From a virus: 33,299 bases of DNA. Below, one piece after another: positions 14,327 through 21,006 of the stretch; positions within the stretch are counted from its first letter, which is position 1; each line of letters starts with the position of its first letter. Below the pieces are notes generated by a model. It was not told where the DNA came from, did not search any database, and saw only the letters and a list, made by a program, of their open reading frames with translations. A program made the translations under genes and the position numbers. Location: IMG/VR virus record IMGVR_UViG_3300045974_000056, positions 1 to 33,299 of that record, one strand, 5' to 3'.

Positions 14327-15814
14327 TTAGCGATTAACGTTGATGATGATGTTGGCCGAATGAACGGCGCCGGCCAGCTTGATTGCGCACTGGATCGCCG
14401 GTGCCTTCCGGGCTTCGCGGTCGGCTTGCGATTGCGTGGCAACCGGCGGCGCGTAAATGTAGTAGCCCTTGGGTAGCGTATCGCCCTGGTTCAGCGCACC
14501 GAATCCGGAAGCATTCCAGACGCCGGGAGCGACAAGGCCATTGGTGACAGCCTGTTCAAGGCGGTGCGCAATGGTGGCCAGAATCAGGTTGATGCCGGCA
14601 TCCGTCTGCGGAATCTTTGTCGTGCTGGTGTAAAGCAGGTTGTAGACGGCCGTCTGAACATCGTTCTGCAGCCAGTCGGTGCCATGCACTTCGTCAAAGA
14701 AGTAGCCATTGACCATCTCGCCTTCTTGGATGATGGCCGTGTCGTTGTTGTACTGGACGAAGGCATTGCAGTTCTTGAATCCAAGCGTGGCGGCTTGGCT
14801 CTCGGTCAGGTTTTCCGCTGCGACGCCGGGCTCCTGCTTGAACTTGATCGTCAGGGTCGTGTTCGAGCCTTGGAAATTGACCGAGAAGGCGCGACCGACA
14901 ATTGAGGCGGCTGCATGCGCATTGCTGCTGGAATACTGAATGAAGGTTCGCTTGTAGCCGAGGGCCTTCAATTGGCTGGCAATGTCGGTCGTTTGCGTCG
15001 AGTCGAGGACAGTGGTGTTTTGCGTGGTGACGCCATAGATATGGCTGGCGCTCGATCCTTCGATGAAACCGGCAACGGCCAGCACATCGGCGTCAGCCGG
15101 AGCGACAGACGATGCGACATAGAGCCCGTACCAGGCATTCGAAATGTTGGCGAAGGTTGCCACGGCGTTGACCAGCGTTTCCGCTGCGATGCCATCGACG
15201 GACGAGCCGCCATTCGTGTTGCCGATCTTGAGCAAGGCACGAACGTCGGTACCGGACCCGGGCGCCGCGGCAAACGATACCTTGGACGTTGTTCCGGTCG
15301 TCGCGCTGGTGATCTCGAAGCGGCTCAGATTGGCATTCCAGACGCAGGTTGCGCCGGTCAGCTTGGCCTGAATCGCACTGGCAACACCGTTCAGGTTGGT
15401 GACGCCGGACAAGTTCAGAGCCGTCACGTTCTGCAATACGCTGTCGATGGTGACGCCAAATGCGCCCGTGGTGACGCCCGTAAAATTGGCGATTGCCTGA
15501 TCGACCGTCGAAAGAATGCCGCCATGCAGGATACCGGACATTGCGACGCGTGCCCACTTGCCGACATACAGCGTCGAGGGCTGCGGGGTCTGACCGAAGT
15601 ACAGCGCAGCAGCCTTGTATTCCGGGGCGGTCGTGCCAAAGTCAGCGGCCACGCCGTCCAGCGTGGTGTAGAGGCGCAGGCGCTCCGTGGTGTCGATGAT
15701 GGCGCTATCGCCAAGGATCAACAGCGATCCAAAGTTGCGAGTGCTTGCCGCCTTGGGCGACATCACAATCGACACGCTGACGACGTCGCTGACGTTCAAT
15801 CCGAGATTGCTCAT
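14327..15814 (-). CDS. Tail sheath protein (DUF3383)
   Basis: 495 aa, normal for DUF3383 sheaths. Opening VSDVVSVSIVMSPKAASTRN, GSLLILGDSAIIDTTERLRL, and EYKAAALYFGQTPQPSTLYV are characteristic. The C-terminal portion (about 330-495) includes the conserved core and IIINVNR end. It forms the contractile outer tube. A 414-aa ORF on the opposite strand is a shadow of this gene. Confidence 0.95.
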   Translation of the reverse strand: MSNLGLNVSDVVSVSIVMSPKAASTRNFGSLLILGDSAIIDTTERLRLYTTLDGVAADFGTTAPEYKAAALYFGQTPQPSTLYVGKWARVAMSGILHGGILSTVDQAIANFTGVTTGAFGVTIDSVLQNVTALNLSGVTNLNGVASAIQAKLTGATCVWNANLSRFEITSATTGTTSKVSFAAAPGSGTDVRALLKIGNTNGGSSVDGIAAETLVNAVATFANISNAWYGLYVASSVAPADADVLAVAGFIEGSSASHIYGVTTQNTTVLDSTQTTDIASQLKALGYKRTFIQYSSSNAHAAASIVGRAFSVNFQGSNTTLTIKFKQEPGVAAENLTESQAATLGFKNCNAFVQYNNDTAIIQEGEMVNGYFFDEVHGTDWLQNDVQTAVYNLLYTSTTKIPQTDAGINLILATIAHRLEQAVTNGLVAPGVWNASGFGALNQGDTLPKGYYIYAPPVATQSQADREARKAPAIQCAIKLAGAVHSANIIINVNR

Positions 15815-15826
15815 TTGATTACTCCA

Positions 15827-16408
15827 TTACACGTGGATGGTGCCGATAACGCCGTGGTCGTCATTGACGAAGGTGATGTCGGCGGCAAGGATGTTGAGGA
15901 CGCTGTAAGTGCGCGAGACTTGGCGCCGGAAGCGGACGGGGATGTCTGCCCGGCGAATCCATTGCTGATTGACGAACTCGGGCAACGTCCGGATCAGGCC
16001 GGCGTCGATGAACGAAACGCCACCAGCCCTGAGGGCATAAACGTTCTGCGGGATATGCAGCCCGTCGCGCAAAACCATCGCGAATCGATGACACGAAGGC
16101 CCGTAGAACGTGCAAAGGATGGAAATGTCCTCATGCCGGCTCAGCGTGTCGCTGCCTGAGCTGTTGTGCTGGATGTAGGGGCCATCCTGCACGGCCTGAG
16201 ACATCACACCGAAAGCGCACCAATTGACGGTCGGCTCGGGCTGGGTTGGAACAACGGTCTGCCAGCGCGGGCGAACCATGGGCCCAGCCAAACCGGTAAT
16301 TCCCGCTATGGCTTTCTGGAAAGCTGCGTCGAGAACGTCATCCTCATCCGGAGTCGACAGGACGCCATCCGGAAGCAGGTAGCCCCCGGTTGCTGAAGTG
16401 TTTGGCAT
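15827..16408 (-). CDS. Tail terminator / neck protein (gp12-like)
   Basis: 193 aa. The pattern PRWQTVVPTQPEPTVNWCAF, HEDISILCTFYGPSCHRF, LRDGLHIPQNVYALRAGGV and RRADIPVRFRRQVSRTYSVL fits the phage neck terminator (LIC_12616-like) family. Caps the tail tube/sheath before head joining. Sits between the neck proteins and sheath, 12 bp from the sheath start. Confidence 0.87.
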   Translation of the reverse strand: MPNTSATGGYLLPDGVLSTPDEDDVLDAAFQKAIAGITGLAGPMVRPRWQTVVPTQPEPTVNWCAFGVMSQAVQDGPYIQHNSSGSDTLSRHEDISILCTFYGPSCHRFAMVLRDGLHIPQNVYALRAGGVSFIDAGLIRTLPEFVNQQWIRRADIPVRFRRQVSRTYSVLNILAADITFVNDDHGVIGTIHV

Positions 16409-16411
16409 TGC

Positions 16412-16783
16412 TTACCCCGCCAGCGGAATCAGGTCACAGTTCGCGCAAATGAATCCGCGGCCAAAATGAGACCAGTCATTGACGACCGTGACGGTATAGC
16501 GCCGGCCCTTCCATTGAACAACGTCAGCGGCGTTTGCCGAGCTGCCGTCATCCAGCGGAAAGCGCGTGTGAATGGTCATATTGCCTTTGATGCGAGCGCC
16601 GTCTGCGGTGCGTTCCAGCAGATCGCCGTTGTCACTGGTCACCACGCCGGAAAACGTCGTGGTGGTCGTGGCATTGACGGCCATACCATCAGTCCCGACT
16701 GTCTGGACATTGCGCTCACAGATCAGGCCGGTATCCATGAAATCCGGGTCCGTCAGGATGTCGGAAACGTCAAGCAGTGCCAT
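16412..16783 (-). CDS. Head-tail connector / neck protein
   Basis: 123 aa beta-rich protein (MALLDVSDILTDPDFMDTGL, TTFSGVVTSDNGDLLERTAD, WKGRRYTVTVVNDWSHFGRG, CANCDLIPLAG). Small proteins of this kind sit between gp10-like and terminator genes in DUF3383-sheath phages and probably act as head closure or collar proteins. Assignment mostly by position. Confidence 0.78.
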   Translation of the reverse strand: MALLDVSDILTDPDFMDTGLICERNVQTVGTDGMAVNATTTTTFSGVVTSDNGDLLERTADGARIKGNMTIHTRFPLDDGSSANAADVVQWKGRRYTVTVVNDWSHFGRGFICANCDLIPLAG

Positions 16784-16785
16784 CT

Positions 16786-17364
16786 CTAATCCCTGATCAC
16801 GTAAGTCACTGCATTGCGCATCTGCGCGGTATTCACCAGCGGCTTTACGCCCGATGCGGACTCAATCTCGGAAAGGCTCATGCCGGCCGCCTGGGCGCCG
16901 GATGCAATGAGTTCCATATATTCTTTTTCGCTCTTGCGCATTGACTTGGTGTCGCGAGAGTTGCGTCGATTGGAGACAGTCGAAGGCTTCAGCGGCGCGA
17001 AGTCGCCGTCGTTGATCTTGTTCTTGACGCTCATCGAGGCAACTATGCCGGCCTGGTTAAGGTTGGCATCGACAGCGCCAGTTTTTCGGTCAAGCGTGTT
17101 CTGGGCAGCCTTCTTCAACGCACCTTCAACCTTACTCAGTGAATCCTCAACGCCAGGAACCAGAAACGGGCGGGCTGGAATGTTCGCGGCTGGGCTTCCG
17201 TTTTCATGGATGTAGGCCAGCGTTGCGTTATTCATCGGCGATCCGTTATCGTCGTCTTGTCGCGCATCGGTGCTTTCGGGGAAACCAACGAGCACTTTTT
17301 TCCTGACCAGATCATTGATGCCGACGAGAATGATTTTCAGCTTGTCGGACTTGATGAAGCTCAC
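16786..17364 (-). CDS. Head-tail completion protein (HK97 gp10-like)
   Basis: 192 aa starting at GTG 17364 (VSFIKSDKLKI), where GTGA overlaps the stop of the previous gene; the longer ATG frame (17406) would run 42 bp into that gene and gives an unnatural Arg-rich start. Residues about 24-75 (KKVLVGFPESTDARQ, NATLAYIHENGSPAANIPAR, PFLVPGV) resemble gp10-like tail-completion proteins. The C-terminal half is helical and charged. Confidence 0.8.
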   Translation of the reverse strand: MSFIKSDKLKIILVGINDLVRKKVLVGFPESTDARQDDDNGSPMNNATLAYIHENGSPAANIPARPFLVPGVEDSLSKVEGALKKAAQNTLDRKTGAVDANLNQAGIVASMSVKNKINDGDFAPLKPSTVSNRRNSRDTKSMRKSEKEYMELIASGAQAAGMSLSEIESASGVKPLVNTAQMRNAVTYVIRD

Positions 17365-17744
17365 AGCTGGATGCCCCCGGCGCCGACCATGCGGGCCATC
17401 TGCCAAAAGCGAATACCGTAGCTTGTCATGTTCCAGAACCCGGCGTCCTGATAGGTCGTCACGCTGGTGTCGTAGCTGGCCGAAACCTTGTCGACGGCCT
17501 TGGAAGTCATCGGCCCAGAGACTTTGCCCGGCGCGCCGCCCGCTGCGGCTGACTTCTGGTCTTGCGAACCAATGGTCAGGTAATGGGCCGTAAATAGCAT
17601 GGTGCCCATGTCAATCATGGTGTCCCACCGATCGACACTCAGCATGGTGCCAGCCATGTCTATCCAGATTTGGACCTGCGCATCCGGGTAATCGGTCGTG
17701 CTGGCAAACTCTGGAAATGTGGATCTCAACGTGGCTGGCGTCAT
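17361..17744 (-). CDS. Head-tail connector, DUF4054 family
   Basis: 127 aa. TPATLRSTFPEFASTTDYPD, AQVQIWIDMAG and MGTMLFTAHYLTIG match DUF4054 connector proteins; a glycine-rich loop and the ASYDTSVTTYQDAGFWNMTSYG element follow. Acts under the portal as adaptor. Lies between a small linker protein gene and the gp10-like gene. Confidence 0.9.
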   Translation of the reverse strand: MTPATLRSTFPEFASTTDYPDAQVQIWIDMAGTMLSVDRWDTMIDMGTMLFTAHYLTIGSQDQKSAAAGGAPGKVSGPMTSKAVDKVSASYDTSVTTYQDAGFWNMTSYGIRFWQMARMVGAGGIQL

Positions 17745-17747
17745 GCT

Positions 17748-18077
17748 TTATTCCTTCTTCTCAGCAGCCGCTTCAGCTTCAGCTTCTGCCTGTGCTTTTG
17801 CCTCGGCATCGGCAAGCTTCTTGAGCGGCCTTTGCTGCATCCTTCTCGGCCTTTTCGCGGGGGCCTTCTTCTCAGCAGCGGATTCCTCTGCCGGGGCAGC
17901 GGATTCCTCTGCCGGGGCAGCGGATTCCTCTGCCGGGGCAGCGGTCACCTCGTCGGAATGAGCCTGAACATACCAGTGCTCTGCGTCATCGCCCTCAACA
18001 ATATCCCCGATCCCGAAGGCTTTCTTCTTCTGGTCGGGGTATTGGAGGACAAACGGCTTGGTTACGATGCGTGCCAT
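17748..18077 (-). CDS. Small structural-region protein with PAEESAA repeats
   Basis: 109 aa. N-terminal 44 residues (ARIVTKPFVLQYPDQKKKAF, DIVEGDDAEHWYVQAH) look like a small folded domain seen after major capsid genes in related phages. Residues about 47-67 are three tandem PAEESAA repeats, from a 21-bp DNA repeat. The rest is Ala/Glu/Lys with an unusual basic patch (AKRPRRMQQRPLKKL). The -1 frame across that patch also encodes an Ala/Lys/Glu-rich stretch, suggesting past frameshift mutations or slippage. Role unknown; possibly a head accessory protein. Confidence 0.75.
   Translation of the reverse strand: MARIVTKPFVLQYPDQKKKAFGIGDIVEGDDAEHWYVQAHSDEVTAAPAEESAAPAEESAAPAEESAAEKKAPAKRPRRMQQRPLKKLADAEAKAQAEAEAEAAAEKKE
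17878..17940. repeat. Three perfect tandem 21-bp repeats in coding sequence
   Basis: Unit GCGGATTCCTCTGCCGGGGC+A (21 bp) at 17878-17898, 17899-17919 and 17920-17940, all identical, followed by a partial fourth copy. Length is a multiple of three, so copy number can vary without breaking the frame; encodes seven residues per copy. Confidence 0.92.
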
Positions 18078-18089
18078 TTGTCCACCTCC

Positions 18090-19118
18090 TTAGATGTTGT
18101 CGCGGTAGCCGATGCACTCGCCATATGGAATTTCCACGACGCCCAAGCGACCGAAATACGTGGTCAGTTGGCGAAGGTCGCGGTATTCCAGCGGAGTGCG
18201 TTGCAGCGGAACCAGCGGGAAGCGAATGCGCTGCTCGTCGTTGGTGTAGGCAACCATTCGATCCTTGGATGCCACGCCGCGCTGATACAGCCACTTCAGC
18301 GGCTGGATATTGAGCGGACGGCCGTTGATCGAATTCGCCAAGCTGTTTGTCTTGAGGTATTCGAGGATCGAGATGCTGCCAGCGGTGGATACCAGACGAT
18401 CAACCAGCAGGCTGTACTGAACCGGCGGCAGGCGCAGTTCAGACGGGCAGATGGCGTAACCGGAAGCAGCCCAGACGCTGTTCAACAGTTCGTTGACGTC
18501 GTCTAGGATTTGCTGCGCGGTGGCAGTCGACCAGGTTCCGGTAGCGGCGTTGGTGACGGTGCCGACCTTGGTATCCGAATTGACCATGCCGGTGAAGCCC
18601 AGCGCTGTATCGCCGATATAGACCTGCTCGTCGGTGTCCATCTGGTACTTGAGCTGCATGCCGGCGAACTTCTGTTGATCAACCGGGCGGCCCAACTTCT
18701 GGGCACTTTCCAATTCGGGAATCGTCCAGCCGATCTGCATTGCCCAAAGGGTCAGCGGGCTGGTGGTCTTGCCGATGTCCAGCGAAATGCCGGTGATTGC
18801 GTTGGCATCCTTGCCAACCCATGCCTTGCCTGAACCCTGAACGCCAGGAGCCGATGCAAAGCTGGAATTGGTGAAGGCGCTGAATTCGTCAGCAATCGAC
18901 ACATCTGAACGCAGCTGAATGTCGCGGCCCCAAGTGACGGAGGCGAGCGGGGCATTCAGGCGCGGATCGAGACGTTCGAGCTCGCCGATCAGGAAGGAGC
19001 CGGCACTGTCAATAGTGCGGGAATCGAAGGTCATCAGACCATCATTGAAGCGCAAAATGCGCGGAGCGGCAGAAGCGGCAAGGCCGGCAACTGCCAAGGA
19101 GATGAGATTCTTTTGCAT
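18090..19118 (-). CDS. Major capsid protein (DUF2184)
   Basis: 342 aa, normal for the DUF2184 HK97-fold capsids. RILRFNDGLMTFDSRTIDSA, GKDANAITGISLDIGKTTSP, LWAMQIGWTIPELESAQKLG and YIGDTALGFTGMVNS match this family. The N-terminal 20 residues resemble a signal peptide, but the protein is cytosolic; this segment may be cleaved by the protease. Follows the decoration gene. Confidence 0.94.
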   Translation of the reverse strand: MQKNLISLAVAGLAASAAPRILRFNDGLMTFDSRTIDSAGSFLIGELERLDPRLNAPLASVTWGRDIQLRSDVSIADEFSAFTNSSFASAPGVQGSGKAWVGKDANAITGISLDIGKTTSPLTLWAMQIGWTIPELESAQKLGRPVDQQKFAGMQLKYQMDTDEQVYIGDTALGFTGMVNSDTKVGTVTNAATGTWSTATAQQILDDVNELLNSVWAASGYAICPSELRLPPVQYSLLVDRLVSTAGSISILEYLKTNSLANSINGRPLNIQPLKWLYQRGVASKDRMVAYTNDEQRIRFPLVPLQRTPLEYRDLRQLTTYFGRLGVVEIPYGECIGYRDNI

Positions 19119-19129
19119 CAGATTGCCCC

Positions 19130-19621
19130 TTAGATGTTGAACGCGATTTCAGCGTTACCGGTAGCGTCGGCAGCGCCTTGGAACTGAGCGCCGGCAACAA
19201 GGATGGTGTTTGCGCCATCGGCCACGGCTTCAATGCCGCCGATAACCTTCGCACCGGACGGAGTGGCAACGCGGATGTACACCGCGCCACCCAAGGCTGC
19301 CGTTCCCGCATTGACGCGGACGGAGGCGTAACCGCGTTTCATCACGTCGGCAATGCCAGTGGTCGGAGGAACGGCGGTGCCCAGCGGGTCAGACGGGTTG
19401 GCGCCCTGCGTCGGGTACGGACGAACCAGCAAGCCATAGACCGAACCGGCAACATCACCAGCGCCGACAGGAACAAACTTGCCGGAACTGATCTTGCCGA
19501 ACAGGCCATAGCCACCGAATGCAGCAGCGGAGTTGAAAACATGAGCTTCGATGGTCGCCTGGGATTGGCGGGTCACGTCGCCCGGAATGCCGTAAGGCAT
19601 ACGATAGAGAAATGCAGCCAT
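19130..19621 (-). CDS. Capsid decoration / structural cement protein
   Basis: 163 aa, beta-rich and Gly/Ala-rich (YRMPYGIPGDVTRQSQATIE, FGKISSGKFVPVGAGD, YGLLVRPYPTQGANPSDPLG, GYASVRVNAGTAALGGAVYI). Fits the structural cement protein (Gp24-like) group encoded between protease-scaffold and capsid genes. Probably binds the capsid surface to stabilise it. Confidence 0.86.
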   Translation of the reverse strand: MAAFLYRMPYGIPGDVTRQSQATIEAHVFNSAAAFGGYGLFGKISSGKFVPVGAGDVAGSVYGLLVRPYPTQGANPSDPLGTAVPPTTGIADVMKRGYASVRVNAGTAALGGAVYIRVATPSGAKVIGGIEAVADGANTILVAGAQFQGAADATGNAEIAFNI

Positions 19622-19648
19622 TTGATTTTCCTCTTGGTCAGCGGGCGG

Positions 19649-20383
19649 TTAAGAACGTGCCCAAAATTCCCGATTACGGGCGTTGATGTCATCGGCTGAA
19701 GTAGCTCGGCCGAAGTCTTTGGTCGTGACGCCCGTGCGGGAGCCACGCATGTTGTTTTGAGCGCGGATAAGCTCGGCAGCGCCGGTGAATGCGGCAGTTA
19801 GCGCATCGCCAGTCAGCGACTTGATCTCGCGGCCAAGCAGCAAAGGATCGATTGCAACCTTGCCGGTTTCGGTTGCGTAGGCAGAGTCCAGCGCCTTGCG
19901 CATCAGCTTGGGAGCGACTTCCTTGCCTTTGATGGCGTCACCAGTCGGAACGGCGATGCCAGGGGCCAGAATCTCGGCGCGGGCGATGATCTGCTTCAGG
20001 CTGTCGCCGGAAAGAACGGTGCCCTTGGCTTCGGTGTTGTGCTCGGCACCAACCGGAGTGGGGATTTCATCGGAGGTCTTTTCCTTGTCCTCGTCATCAT
20101 CACCGTCTTCGTCGTCGGTCTTTTTCTTGTCGCCTTCGTCGGGATCGGCGTCCTTGGAAGCCAGCTTGGTCACCACGGCCGCCAGTGCATCAACCGTTGC
20201 GGTCAGCTTGGCAATCGAGTCGGTTGTTTTCTTTTCCTTCTCAGCGGCCTCACGCTTGGCCTTGTCTTCCGGGGTTTCTTCTTCCTCGGCGTCGGCCATG
20301 GTTGCCTTGATTTCGTCGGCATCGCCGGTTCGGATTGCCTTCATCAGGCGCGTCAGAAGCGATTCCTTGTCTTTTGTTTTCAT
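19649..20383 (-). CDS. Predicted internal-start scaffold protein within the protease gene
   Basis: An in-frame ATG at 20383 (MKTKDKESLLTRLM) has a strong ribosome site: AAGGA seven bases upstream. Translation from here gives a 244-aa protein lacking the protease domain: an acidic, charged helical scaffold core (about 20-115) followed by a helical C-terminus. Many tailed phages make the scaffold this way from inside the protease gene (lambda C/Nu3 is the classical example). The start is predicted from sequence only. Confidence 0.55.
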   Translation of the reverse strand: MKTKDKESLLTRLMKAIRTGDADEIKATMADAEEEETPEDKAKREAAEKEKKTTDSIAKLTATVDALAAVVTKLASKDADPDEGDKKKTDDEDGDDDEDKEKTSDEIPTPVGAEHNTEAKGTVLSGDSLKQIIARAEILAPGIAVPTGDAIKGKEVAPKLMRKALDSAYATETGKVAIDPLLLGREIKSLTGDALTAAFTGAAELIRAQNNMRGSRTGVTTKDFGRATSADDINARNREFWARS

Positions 20384-20941
20384 CACAGTTTCCTTGTCTT
20401 GAATTGAACAACGTGGGCCAGCACGGCCACGATCCACCAGCGCAACGTGGTTTCCCACGATGCCGCGCTGTAACCCGCGCCCAGGTCCTGTCTGCTCGTA
20501 TTCGGCTTCGTATCCAGCCGATACTTCGGGCAATTCTTTGTTGACGTATGCGATGCCGTCCGGGTCAGTGATAACCAGATCGGCGATCAGCAGGTCATCG
20601 TCTAACCCTTCCCCTCGGCGAACGTTCTGCACGGTGCCGATGGACAGGCTTTTCCAGTTTCCCGGCGTCACGAAGTCCTCGGGATGCTCGACGGTGACGG
20701 CCTTACCCTCGAAGCTGGCCAGCGTCTCATCGCGGAACACTTCCTCGGGGATGCGCTCGATGCGGATCAATCCATCCGGGCCGGGGTCAAGCGGAATCTC
20801 GGCAGTGGTGTAAAGCTGCGTACCAGTCCGGGCGATTGGAACGTCATGGCAGACCAAGAAGCCTTCCGGCGTCGTGCTCCGCTTTTCGCCAATCGCATTC
20901 GGCGCATAGAAGCGCGAGCGGTCATTTGTGCGTTGTTTCAT
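19649..20941 (-). CDS. Prohead protease fused to scaffold (DUF2213)
   Basis: 430 aa from the ATG at 20941. The frame is open to 20986, but that would place the start inside an intrinsic terminator hairpin. Residues about 1-180 are the DUF2213 protease: GFLVCHDVPIARTGTQLY, GKAVTVEHPEDFV (H of the catalytic set), YVNKELPEVSAGYEAEYE and GNHVALVDRGRAG. Residues about 187-310 are very acidic and coiled-coil-like (scaffold), and the C-terminus is helical. Processes the scaffold and perhaps capsid N-terminus during prohead maturation. Confidence 0.9.
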   Translation of the reverse strand: MKQRTNDRSRFYAPNAIGEKRSTTPEGFLVCHDVPIARTGTQLYTTAEIPLDPGPDGLIRIERIPEEVFRDETLASFEGKAVTVEHPEDFVTPGNWKSLSIGTVQNVRRGEGLDDDLLIADLVITDPDGIAYVNKELPEVSAGYEAEYEQTGPGRGLQRGIVGNHVALVDRGRAGPRCSIQDKETVMKTKDKESLLTRLMKAIRTGDADEIKATMADAEEEETPEDKAKREAAEKEKKTTDSIAKLTATVDALAAVVTKLASKDADPDEGDKKKTDDEDGDDDEDKEKTSDEIPTPVGAEHNTEAKGTVLSGDSLKQIIARAEILAPGIAVPTGDAIKGKEVAPKLMRKALDSAYATETGKVAIDPLLLGREIKSLTGDALTAAFTGAAELIRAQNNMRGSRTGVTTKDFGRATSADDINARNREFWARS

Positions 20942-20956
20942 GGCGTCCAGAAATGA

Positions 20957-20978
20957 GAAAACCCGCCGAAGCGGGTTT
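20957..20978 (-). terminator. Intrinsic terminator after the head-module SGNH hydrolase gene
   Basis: On the minus strand an 8-bp perfect stem (AAACCCGC / GCGGGTTT) closes a TTCG tetraloop and is followed by TTTTCTC. It starts 29 bases after the SGNH stop codon and lies just upstream of the protease ATG. Shape and downstream sequence (T-run, then CATTTC) resemble the terminator at 4920-4943. Confidence 0.82.
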
Positions 20979-21006
20979 GTAGTCATCGTGAAGAGGGGAT
21001 TAGAAA

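Noticed and set aside
14915-16159. Long plus-strand ORF (414 aa) opposite the sheath and tail terminator genes
   Set aside because: It is a shadow of two well-supported minus-strand structural genes in a GC-rich region; no ribosome site or family match.
17878-17940. Tandem repeats as a CRISPR array
   Set aside because: Units are adjacent without spacers and lie in a coding frame.
19896-20407. Plus-strand ORFs opposite the scaffold region
   Set aside because: Ser/Val/Leu-rich shadows produced by the acidic Asp/Glu/Lys coding sequence on the minus strand.
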